64,000 nt of DNA, from positions 1 through 64,000 of the forward strand of contig JANNOG010000048.1 of assembly GCA_031398915.1 (NCBI GenBank), written 5' to 3'. Positions within the stretch are counted from its first letter, which is position 1. Each line of letters begins with the position of its first letter. A program made the translations under genes and the position numbers. Of the stretch, positions 1 through 6,278 are shown in pieces. This DNA is from JANNOG01 sp031398915. Its GTDB lineage: Bacteria; Actinomycetota; Actinomycetes; Actinomycetales; JBBAYJ01. Under the pieces are notes generated by a model. That model had not been told where the DNA came from, made no database searches, and worked only from the letters and a program-made list of their open reading frames with translations.

Positions 1-1
1 C

Positions 2-562
2 CAGATCCAGGGGTTCTTCGACGGGCCGGTCGACCACCTCTGGGCCATGCCACTGCTCGCCGATCACATCTCCAAGCACGTCAACGATCGTGAGAACCTG
101 ACGGTCGTCAGCCCCGACATGGGTCGGGTGCGGGTCGCCGATCTCTGGGCCGACCGCCTCGGCGCCCCTCTCGCGATCGTCCACAAGCGGCGCGATCCGT
201 TGGTTCCGAATCAGGTGCAGGTGCACGAGCTGGTGGGTGACGTGGCCGGACGGACCTGCGTCATCGTGGACGACCTCATCGACACCGGGGGCACCATCGC
301 CGCCGCCGCCGCGGCACTCAAGGACAACGGCGCCGGCCGCATCCTGGTGGCCGCCACCCACGCGGTGTTGTCGGGCCCCGCGGTGGACCGGCTGAAGAAC
401 GCCCCGATCGACGAGGTCGTCGTGACGAACACCCTGCCGGTCGACGACGACAAGCGATTCCCGACGCTGACGGTGCTCTCGATCGCCGAATTGCTGTCCC
501 GGGCGATCCGTGAGGTGTTCGACGACGGATCTGTGACCAGCCTCTTCGACGGCAACTCCTGA
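2..562 (+). CDS. prs: Ribose-phosphate pyrophosphokinase, C-terminal part (5' end outside window)
   Basis: PRPP synthetase makes 5-phosphoribosyl-1-pyrophosphate from ribose 5-phosphate and ATP for nucleotide, His and Trp synthesis in the cytosol. The reading frame is open from base 2, so the gene starts upstream and only about the last 186 residues are here. It begins with the family motif QIQGFFDGPVDHL. The PRPP-binding loop VDDLIDTGGT follows around bases 265-298, and the segment VVSPDMGRVRVA is also typical. An internal ATG at base 47 is not the start. The TGA is at 560-562, followed by 114 bases before rplY. The order prs-rplY-pth is standard in Actinobacteria, where glmU usually precedes prs. 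Confidence 0.96.
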   Translation, partial: QIQGFFDGPVDHLWAMPLLADHISKHVNDRENLTVVSPDMGRVRVADLWADRLGAPLAIVHKRRDPLVPNQVQVHELVGDVAGRTCVIVDDLIDTGGTIAAAAAALKDNGAGRILVAATHAVLSGPAVDRLKNAPIDEVVVTNTLPVDDDKRFPTLTVLSIAELLSRAIREVFDDGSVTSLFDGNS

Positions 563-616
563 GCCGCGATATCGTCGGGTAAACCACGGCGAGGGTCGCG
601 CGAGCGGACCGTCATC

Positions 617-652
617 GACGGGGCTTATCCCGATGGCCCTTGCCGCCCCGTC
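617..652 (+). promoter_or_regulatory. Hairpin in the prs-rplY spacer
   Basis: GACGGGGC at 617-624 pairs perfectly with GCCCCGTC at 645-652, leaving a 20-base loop. It lies 55 bases after the prs stop and 24 bases before the rplY start codon, just upstream of the AAGGAG-type ribosome site. There is no U-tract, so it may be an mRNA processing or leader structure rather than an intrinsic terminator. Function is inference. Confidence 0.35.
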
Positions 653-676
653 ATCTGAGCGCGTCAAGGAGTTTCC

Positions 677-1258
677 ATGGCCAGCAACGAAACCCGTCTC
701 CCCGCCAGCGAGCGCGTCGACTTCGGCAAGGGTGCCGCGCGCCGAGTGCGTCGGGCCGGGCAGGTGCCGGCCGTCATCTACGGCCACGGCATGGCTCCGC
801 TGCACGTGGCGTTGCCCGCCCACGACACGATGATGTCCCTCAAGCACCGCAACGCGGTGATCGAGGTCGACCTGGGCGGCGAGTTGCACGTGACCCTCGC
901 CAAGCACGTCCAGCGCGACGCGATCCGCGGCACCCTCGATCACATCGACCTCGTCGTCGTGCGCCGTGACGAGCAGGTCGAGGTTGACATCCCGGTCAAC
1001 ACCACGGGCGCGGGCATGTCCGGCACGATCGTAACCGTCGAACACCCCACCATCACGGTGGTCGCGCCGGCCACGGACCTGCCGGAGGGTGTCGAGGTCG
1101 ACGTCACCGGGTTCGAGATCGGTCGCACCGTGTTGGCCAAGGATCTGGTCCTGCCCGAGCGCGTCGTCCTGGTCACCGATCCGGAGACCGTGGTCATCCA
1201 CGCCACCGAGGCGCGTGGCGAGTCCACGGACGATGCCGAGGCTGCCGAGAGCATCTGA
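677..1258 (+). CDS. rplY: 50S ribosomal protein L25 (Ctc family)
   Basis: L25/Ctc binds 5S rRNA in the large ribosomal subunit. The 193-residue protein has the two-domain Ctc form: an N-terminal L25 domain (about residues 5-90, with RRAGQVPAVIYGHG near residues 24-37) and a C-terminal TL5-like beta domain (about 95-180, ending DPETVVIHATE). An acidic tail rich in E, D and A follows, as in other actinobacterial Ctc proteins. The ATG at 677 is chosen because AAGGAG lies about 6-7 bases upstream and the product starts MASNETRL; ATG/GTG codons further upstream give non-homologous extensions. The pth start codon follows the stop directly, so the two are probably co-transcribed and translationally coupled. 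Confidence 0.96.
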   Translation: MASNETRLPASERVDFGKGAARRVRRAGQVPAVIYGHGMAPLHVALPAHDTMMSLKHRNAVIEVDLGGELHVTLAKHVQRDAIRGTLDHIDLVVVRRDEQVEVDIPVNTTGAGMSGTIVTVEHPTITVVAPATDLPEGVEVDVTGFEIGRTVLAKDLVLPERVVLVTDPETVVIHATEARGESTDDAEAAESI

Positions 1259-1825
1259 GTGGACGAACCCTGGGTGGTCGTCGGACTGGGCAATCCAGGG
1301 ACGCAGTACGTCGGCACTCGGCACAGCATCGGTCACCAGGTCGTCGACCACCAGGCGGATGCCCGGTTCAAGGCGCATCGAGGCCAGGCGGTCGTGTGCG
1401 AGACGCGGATCGGACAGGCACGGGTCGTCCTCGCGAAACCGACGACGTACATGAACCTGTCCGGGGGGCCCGTCTCCGGGTTGCTGGCGTACTTCGGTGC
1501 GGATGTGGCACACCTCGTCGTCGTACACGACGAACTGGACGTCCCGTTCGGCGCCATCCGGTTGAAGCGCGGCGGTGGCGCCGGGGGACACAACGGGCTG
1601 CGGTCGGTGACGACGTCGGTGGGAGATCCCGGGTACGTGCGTGTCCGGGTGGGGATCGGTCGGCCGCCGGGTCGGATGGATGCCGCCGACTATGTCCTGC
1701 GGCCGTTCGGGCCCACCGAACGCGGCGAGGTCGAGCTGATCGTGACGGAGGCTGCGGACGCGGTGGGCATCGTGCTCCGTGACGGCATCGAGGCGGCCCA
1801 ACTGAGGTACCACAGCAGAGCGTGA
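1259..1825 (+). CDS. pth: Peptidyl-tRNA hydrolase
   Basis: Pth cleaves the ester bond of peptidyl-tRNAs that drop off ribosomes, recycling tRNA. The 188-residue length is normal. The signature VVGLGNPGTQY is followed by TRHSIG, with catalytic His22; the usual Asn after this His is Ser here. KPTTYMNLSG, HDELDVPFG (catalytic Asp region) and GGGAGGHNGLRS are all present. The GTG start at 1259 directly follows the rplY TGA, which supports coupling. After pth the conserved housekeeping order is interrupted by about 34 kb of surface-polysaccharide genes before mfd. Confidence 0.96.
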   Translation: MDEPWVVVGLGNPGTQYVGTRHSIGHQVVDHQADARFKAHRGQAVVCETRIGQARVVLAKPTTYMNLSGGPVSGLLAYFGADVAHLVVVHDELDVPFGAIRLKRGGGAGGHNGLRSVTTSVGDPGYVRVRVGIGRPPGRMDAADYVLRPFGPTERGEVELIVTEAADAVGIVLRDGIEAAQLRYHSRA

Positions 1826-2021
1826 CCGGCCATTCGAACATGACTACTCAGAGTCAGGAGTTTCCGGTGTTCGGCGGGTAGGATTCGCACATACGGTAAA
1901 GATTTGGCAACGACGGCAGTCCATCTGTACTACATGCGGCTATGGTCGACCCGCCTCGGCTACGGAGGGCTACCGCACAAGCGGTGCCCACGTCGCGAGG
2001 TGAGGACGAAGGGAACCAAGG

Positions 2022-2843
2022 GTGCGCAAGGCTGTCATCTCGGTGGTGTTCGCTCTCGCCGCAGTCGTCGGCGGGGTGGCGATGCTGATCCCAGCGAGCA
2101 GTGCGCACACCCCCCGGGTCTTCAGCACGTGCGACACCCTGACGGTGGCGTTGCGGGCGTACGACGCGTCAGGCGTCAACCGGGTCTCCGTCGTGATCAA
2201 CGGCGAGACACTGGAGGACACCGAGTTCGGTCGCAGCTTTCGGGTGGGATACGAGCTCGATCCTGACGTGACCAGCGCGTACGTCGTCACCGTGACAGCC
2301 CACGACGACCCGGACGGCACGCGAGGCTGGGCCGGGACCTTCGAGGGCGAGCAGGAGCCGTGCACCGTGCCGACCACCCCGGCGACGACGACGCCCGCGT
2401 CGACGACGTCGGAGTCGACGCCGACACACTCGACGACCACGGAGGCGACGACATCACACGCGACGACCTCCGAGTCGACGACCACACAGTCGACGACGGT
2501 CGAGTCGACCACTCCGGTGACGTCAGCGACGACTCCGGCCAGCGAGACCAGCACCACGCCCACCACACAGTCGACCACCACGGCGCCGTCGACGGCGGTC
2601 AGTTCCGCATCGACCACGCCGACGGTCGTGACGTCGACCTCGACCTCCACCTCGTCCAGCGTGGCACCGGGGACGACCACTCAGCCCAGCTCCATCGTGC
2701 TGAGCACCGGGCCCACTGGATCCCTGCCGTTGACCGGTTCGAACGCCACTGTCGCCCTCACCGGCGTCGCGGGCCTCCTGCTGGTCGCCGGCATTGCCAT
2801 GACGCTCGCAACACGCAATCGGGGCGCAACACACCAGGACTGA
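2022..2843 (+). CDS. Thr-rich secreted protein with C-terminal LPLTG sorting signal
   Basis: Predicted cell-wall-anchored protein of 273 residues, not recognised as a named family. It has an N-terminal signal peptide (MRKAVISVVFALAAVV ... ASSA), a small globular segment (about residues 30-108, Ig-like in feel, with a Cys near each end) and then a Thr/Ser stalk of about 115 residues built from STT/TTES repeats. A sorting signal LPLTGSN, a hydrophobic segment and the charged tail ATRNRGATHQD close it. The start is GTG at 2022 with a GAAGGGA-like site about 8 bases upstream. The C-terminal layout matches sortase substrates and is shared by the protein at 35376-36125 at the other edge of the locus; a class F sortase is at 61200. 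It converges on the HprK-like gene with a 5-base gap. Confidence 0.75.
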   Translation: MRKAVISVVFALAAVVGGVAMLIPASSAHTPRVFSTCDTLTVALRAYDASGVNRVSVVINGETLEDTEFGRSFRVGYELDPDVTSAYVVTVTAHDDPDGTRGWAGTFEGEQEPCTVPTTPATTTPASTTSESTPTHSTTTEATTSHATTSESTTTQSTTVESTTPVTSATTPASETSTTPTTQSTTTAPSTAVSSASTTPTVVTSTSTSTSSSVAPGTTTQPSSIVLSTGPTGSLPLTGSNATVALTGVAGLLLVAGIAMTLATRNRGATHQD

Positions 2844-2848
2844 CCGGC

Positions 2849-3598
2849 TCAACCGAGTCGATTCAGTAGCGCGTGACTCGCGTCGTCAGCTCGTGAATAC
2901 GACAGTCGCCAGATGTGCGCCGACGACACGGCAGTCGCCGTCGCTCGCAGAAATCGTGGTGGATCACGATGATGATTGAAACCGTGCAGCACGAGGCTCC
3001 GCAAGGCGTCACTGCGTGAAGTAGAGGTGAGCTCCGTTATGCCGTGAGCGGTTCTGTCGGCCAGGACGACGTGGGTAATCGGTGAGGCTTTGCGGACGAT
3101 CATCGGCCACATCGTCGGTCCCACAAGTAACTCTCGTGCCGATTCGTCTGTCGTGGGCGCCGTGACCGATGCAGTCAGCGCGAGATGATCGACGCTCCAG
3201 TGGGACAAGGCGATGGGTCTCGGATACGGCACCGCCTTTCCAGAATCATCCAGTACCAATGCTTCGTCCGATACGTATCCAGCACCCGCCTGACACAGCG
3301 CAGCCGTCAATGTCGACTTTCCGGCACCGGAGACACCGGGTATCACCACTGCGCCGCCGCCGGTGACCACTACTCCCGCGTGGACGGCCGGCAATAGGCA
3401 GGCTGCGATGACCGTCCGATTAATCTGGGCAGAGGCCGAGACGGGATCGCCCACGGTGATCGACATCGCCATCGGATCGGCGGGCTCATCGCTGTCGTAC
3501 ACGAATGGGGCCCATAGCTCCGATAGCGCACGTATCTCGTCGTCGCGCCCGACGAGCTCGATCACAATCGAACCGAAGAACAGCAGGCGACATCTCAT
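2849..3598 (-). CDS. HPr kinase/phosphorylase-related P-loop protein
   Basis: This 249-residue protein has a P-loop, GVSGAGKSTL, at about residues 94-103, followed by a segment like the HprK C-terminal kinase domain (YVSDEALVLDDSG, then PYPRPIALS). It lacks the N-terminal HprK domain of Firmicutes, so it belongs with HprK-related kinases seen in surface-polysaccharide and peptide-maturation clusters. Its ATG overlaps the TGA of the PqqD-like gene by one base (TGATG), so the pair is co-translated. The substrate is unknown; this gene set does not imply a PTS HPr target. A PF14907-type nucleotidyltransferase that usually accompanies such pairs is at 34023. Confidence 0.72.
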   Translation of the reverse strand: MRCRLLFFGSIVIELVGRDDEIRALSELWAPFVYDSDEPADPMAMSITVGDPVSASAQINRTVIAACLLPAVHAGVVVTGGGAVVIPGVSGAGKSTLTAALCQAGAGYVSDEALVLDDSGKAVPYPRPIALSHWSVDHLALTASVTAPTTDESARELLVGPTMWPMIVRKASPITHVVLADRTAHGITELTSTSRSDALRSLVLHGFNHHRDPPRFLRATATAVSSAHIWRLSYSRADDASHALLNRLG

Positions 3599-3873
3599 CA
3601 GATGGTGACCGCGGCCTCGATCAGCCGCTCTGCGAGGAGCAGTTCGACCGCCGCGCGAACCCCGGTCGCGACCTCGTCGGGGTCGGCGTCGTAGGCCCTG
3701 ACCAGCAGGTGAGCGATGTCCGCGGCGTCCATGGTGCCATCGCAGAGGGCGAATACGTCACTTGCGGTGGCGTTCATCAGAACTACCCGGTCGGTCGTCG
3801 GATTGTAGGCGCTCAGTTCGCCGTCGATCTCGACCATCGTCAGGTCGGCAGTGGTCTGACGCAGCTTCGCCAT
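3598..3873 (-). CDS. PqqD-family small protein
   Basis: A 91-residue protein with the PqqD fold signature: LTMVEIDGELSAYN near the N-terminus, then VVLMNATASDVFALCDG, then a helical part (DAADIAHLLVRAYD ... LLLAERLIEA). PqqD-like proteins bind peptide leaders and present them to modifying enzymes. The ATG at 3871-3873 is chosen because a TAGGAT site lies about 8 bases upstream; a longer frame to 4035 has low coding quality. It is first in a two-gene minus-strand unit with the HprK-like gene and is divergent from the glycosylphosphotransferase at 4138. No short precursor peptide was recognised nearby. Confidence 0.75.
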   Translation of the reverse strand: MAKLRQTTADLTMVEIDGELSAYNPTTDRVVLMNATASDVFALCDGTMDAADIAHLLVRAYDADPDEVATGVRAAVELLLAERLIEAAVTI

Positions 3874-3901
3874 GCGGGTGATCCTAGACACAGCGCTTGT
3901 C

Positions 3902-3918
3902 CGCCGATTGAGTCGGCG
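3902..3918. promoter_or_regulatory. Short hairpin in divergent promoter region
   Basis: CGCCGA (3902-3907) and TCGGCG (3913-3918) form a perfect 6-bp stem with a TTGAG loop, 29 bases upstream of the PqqD-like start codon. It could be an operator or a 5' UTR structure on the minus strand. This is a direct sequence observation; function is unknown. Confidence 0.3.
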
Positions 3919-3921
3919 ACA

Positions 3922-3968
3922 ACAGTGAGTGGCAAATGTCCGAAATACGGCGGGAGGGCGCTCACTGT
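3922..3968. promoter_or_regulatory. 8-bp inverted repeat between divergent operons
   Basis: ACAGTGAG (3922-3929) and CTCACTGT (3961-3968) are perfect inverted repeats separated by 31 bases. They sit in the 264-base divergent spacer between the PqqD-like gene and the glycosylphosphotransferase. The layout suits binding of a dimeric or looping regulator, but no regulator gene is nearby and the site is unproven. Confidence 0.3.
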
Positions 3969-4137
3969 GCGTGTTGTCCAAACTCCGGAACGCACTTGTT
4001 GCACGACCGGCCCGGTGAGTTACCCGAATCGCCATGTTCTAGTCGCCCTGACGCCCCTAAGCTTCGGGGTGTAACTCGATGGGGGTCGCCCGACGGCCCT
4101 GGTGAAGTCCAGTCGTTGACCACAGCAAGGAGACGCG

Positions 4138-5667
4138 ATGAGTGACGGCAGCGTCGTGCTGGAGCCGCGCACGGCCACCATTGGTGGTCATGACGCCCGC
4201 ATCATCGACGCGCCCGGGATAAGCACCTGGGCAGTTATGCCACACCTTCGTCGCGAAACGCTGGATTCGCCTGGAACGTCAGTTCGCGAAGGCGTGGTGC
4301 GGATCGTCCGATTCATGCGCGCCACGGACGCTGTGGCGGTGGGTGTCGCCGCAGCGGTGACGGCCGCCCTCGTGGTCTGGCCGCACGAATTGGCGCTCGT
4401 GACGTCCTCGTCAATTGTCGCGCTGGCCATCCTGGGGTCAATGGCGCTCTGGGTTCCTATTCTGACGCTGGCCCGCGCTTACGAGCCGCGCTTCCTTTTC
4501 TCTGGGTCCGCCGAGATTCACCGACTCGGGGTGGCAGGTGCGGCCATGGCCATGCTGGCCACGTCGGTCGGTTGGGTCTCCCTCGAGAAGGCGGACGCTC
4601 CGGTCGTGCTCGGCGGAGTGGCTGCCGCCCTCGCCGCGACGATAGGCGGGCGGTGGTTGATCCGGATGCGGGTACAGCACGCTCACCGGCGCGGCGTGGC
4701 CCGATCGCGGGTGGTCCTGGTGGGGGACCCGGACGAACTTCCCGACATCATCGGGCGACTGCGCCGCAACCGCTATCACGGCTGGGACGTCGTGGCGTCG
4801 ATGTCGCTGGACACCGCGTCGGTCGCCGACGACCGAGTGGAGACCATCGTCGGCTGCGCTCGTCGCCAGCAGGCGGACGTCGTCCTCCTGGCTACCAGCG
4901 GCGCGGCCGGGCTCCGCTCCATCGTGGACCTGCAGCGGGCCTTGCACGCCGAATCACGGGATCTGGCCCTGGCCCCACCCCTGGTGGAGGCGGTCGGTCC
5001 GCGGGTGTCCGTCGACACGGTGTGCGGCCTGCCCATCATTCGGATCTCGCCCCCCGAACTGCGGGGACCCCGGCGCATCGTGAAGTCGGTCGCCGACCGG
5101 GCCGCGGCGGCGCTGGCCCTGGCCGTGGCAGGCCCCCTGCTGCTGATGGTGGCACTACTGATCCGCCTCGACAGTTCCGGTCCGGCGATCTTCCGGCAGT
5201 GCCGGGTCGGTCGCGACGGTCGCCTGTTCACGATATGGAAGTTCCGGAGCATGTATGTCGACGCCGAGGCTCGGCGGGCGGCGATCGAGAACGCCAACGA
5301 GGGTGCCGGTCCGCTGTTCAAGATGCGACGCGATCCCCGGGTGACCCGGGTCGGCGGCCTGTTGCGGCGGACGTCGCTGGACGAGCTACCGCAGATCGTC
5401 AACATCCTCACCGGTGACATGTCGTTCGTCGGTCCTCGGCCGGCGTTGCCGCGCGAGGTGGACGAGTACGACTCGGTCACCCGGCGCCGCCTGTTCGTTC
5501 GGCCTGGACTCACCGGCCTCTGGCAGATCCACGGCCGCTCGGACCTGTCGTGGGAGGAGACCAAGCGGCTGGACGTCCGCTACGTCGAGAACTGGTCGCT
5601 GGGGTTCGACCTGTCGATCCTGATGCGCACGGTGGACGCCGTTCTGCGTGGTCGAGGTGCCTACTGA
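4138..5667 (+). CDS. Polyprenyl glycosylphosphotransferase (initiating sugar transferase)
   Basis: Transfers a sugar-1-phosphate from a nucleotide sugar to undecaprenyl (or decaprenyl) phosphate, the first step of repeat-unit assembly at the membrane. The 509-residue protein has about four N-terminal membrane segments (residues ~60-180), a central nucleotide-binding-like domain (~190-300), a fifth membrane segment (~318-342) and a C-terminal bacterial sugar transferase domain. Typical motifs there are FRQCRVGRDG, WKFRSMYVDA, LRRTSLDELPQ, GDMSFVGPRPALP and VRPGLTGLWQ. The ATG at 4138 follows AAGGAGA by 5 bases. It is the first gene of the plus-strand polysaccharide arm and overlaps the next start by one base. 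The sugar specificity cannot be read from the sequence. Confidence 0.93.
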   Translation: MSDGSVVLEPRTATIGGHDARIIDAPGISTWAVMPHLRRETLDSPGTSVREGVVRIVRFMRATDAVAVGVAAAVTAALVVWPHELALVTSSSIVALAILGSMALWVPILTLARAYEPRFLFSGSAEIHRLGVAGAAMAMLATSVGWVSLEKADAPVVLGGVAAALAATIGGRWLIRMRVQHAHRRGVARSRVVLVGDPDELPDIIGRLRRNRYHGWDVVASMSLDTASVADDRVETIVGCARRQQADVVLLATSGAAGLRSIVDLQRALHAESRDLALAPPLVEAVGPRVSVDTVCGLPIIRISPPELRGPRRIVKSVADRAAAALALAVAGPLLLMVALLIRLDSSGPAIFRQCRVGRDGRLFTIWKFRSMYVDAEARRAAIENANEGAGPLFKMRRDPRVTRVGGLLRRTSLDELPQIVNILTGDMSFVGPRPALPREVDEYDSVTRRRLFVRPGLTGLWQIHGRSDLSWEETKRLDVRYVENWSLGFDLSILMRTVDAVLRGRGAY

Positions 5668-6278
5668 TGGGAGCAGCCCCGGCGGACGTCTTCGTCCACC
5701 CGGCAGGACTCTGCGAGAGCGACCAGGTTGGCGCCGGCACCCGGATCTGGGCTTTCGCCCACGTCCTGGCCGGGGCAGTGGTCGGTCGTGACTGCAACAT
5801 CTGCGACGCCGCCTTCGTCGAGGGTGGCGCTCGGGTGGGCGACCGCGTCACCGTCAAGAACGGGGTTCTCATCTGGGATCGCGTGACGATAGACGACGAC
5901 GTGTTCCTGGGGCCGGGTGTGGTGTTCACCAACGACCTGCGCCCCCGGGCACACATCAAGCGTGGCGGTGACGCGCTCGCGCCGACTCACGTCGCGCAGG
6001 GTGCAACGCTCGGTGCCGGCACGGTGGTCGTCTGCGGCACAACGATCGGCGAGAACGCTTTCGTCGCCGCGGGTGCCGTCGTCACCCGGGACGTCGCGGC
6101 CCACGCGTTCGTCGCCGGCAACCCGGCCCGCCACCGTGGCTGGGTGTGCACCTGCGGTGAACGCCTGCGCGACGCCGAGGACGGCAGGTCCGACCTGACC
6201 TGTGCCGCCTGCGATCGTCGCTTCGTTCTGGTCGAGGGGGTGCTGCGCGAGGCGGCCACCTCCGGGCGTGCGTCATGA
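5667..6278 (+). CDS. Left-handed beta-helix N-acetyltransferase (WbpD/FdtC-like) with C-terminal zinc-ribbon-like tail
   Basis: Likely acetylates the amino group of a nucleotide amino sugar with acetyl-CoA. The 203-residue protein has hexapeptide repeats throughout (GAGTRIWAFAHVLAG, GDRVTVKNGVLIWD, DDVFLGPGVVFTNDL) and ends the helix with the usual AFVAGNPARHRGW. An extra C-terminal segment has CTCGERL and CAACDRRF, a likely zinc-binding four-Cys knuckle. The ATG at 5667 overlaps the upstream TGA by one base; the frame extends to 5550, but that part lies inside the preceding gene. The 3' end overlaps the next ATG (ATGA). With the Gfo/Idh dehydrogenase and a WbpE-like aminotransferase it could complete a UDP-GlcNAc3NAcA-like pathway. 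Confidence 0.86.
   Translation: MGAAPADVFVHPAGLCESDQVGAGTRIWAFAHVLAGAVVGRDCNICDAAFVEGGARVGDRVTVKNGVLIWDRVTIDDDVFLGPGVVFTNDLRPRAHIKRGGDALAPTHVAQGATLGAGTVVVCGTTIGENAFVAAGAVVTRDVAAHAFVAGNPARHRGWVCTCGERLRDAEDGRSDLTCAACDRRFVLVEGVLREAATSGRAS

Noticed and set aside
1841..1856. TGACT-ACTCAG-AGTCA as pth terminator
   Set aside because: Only five base pairs with a six-base loop and no T-run; too weak to call.
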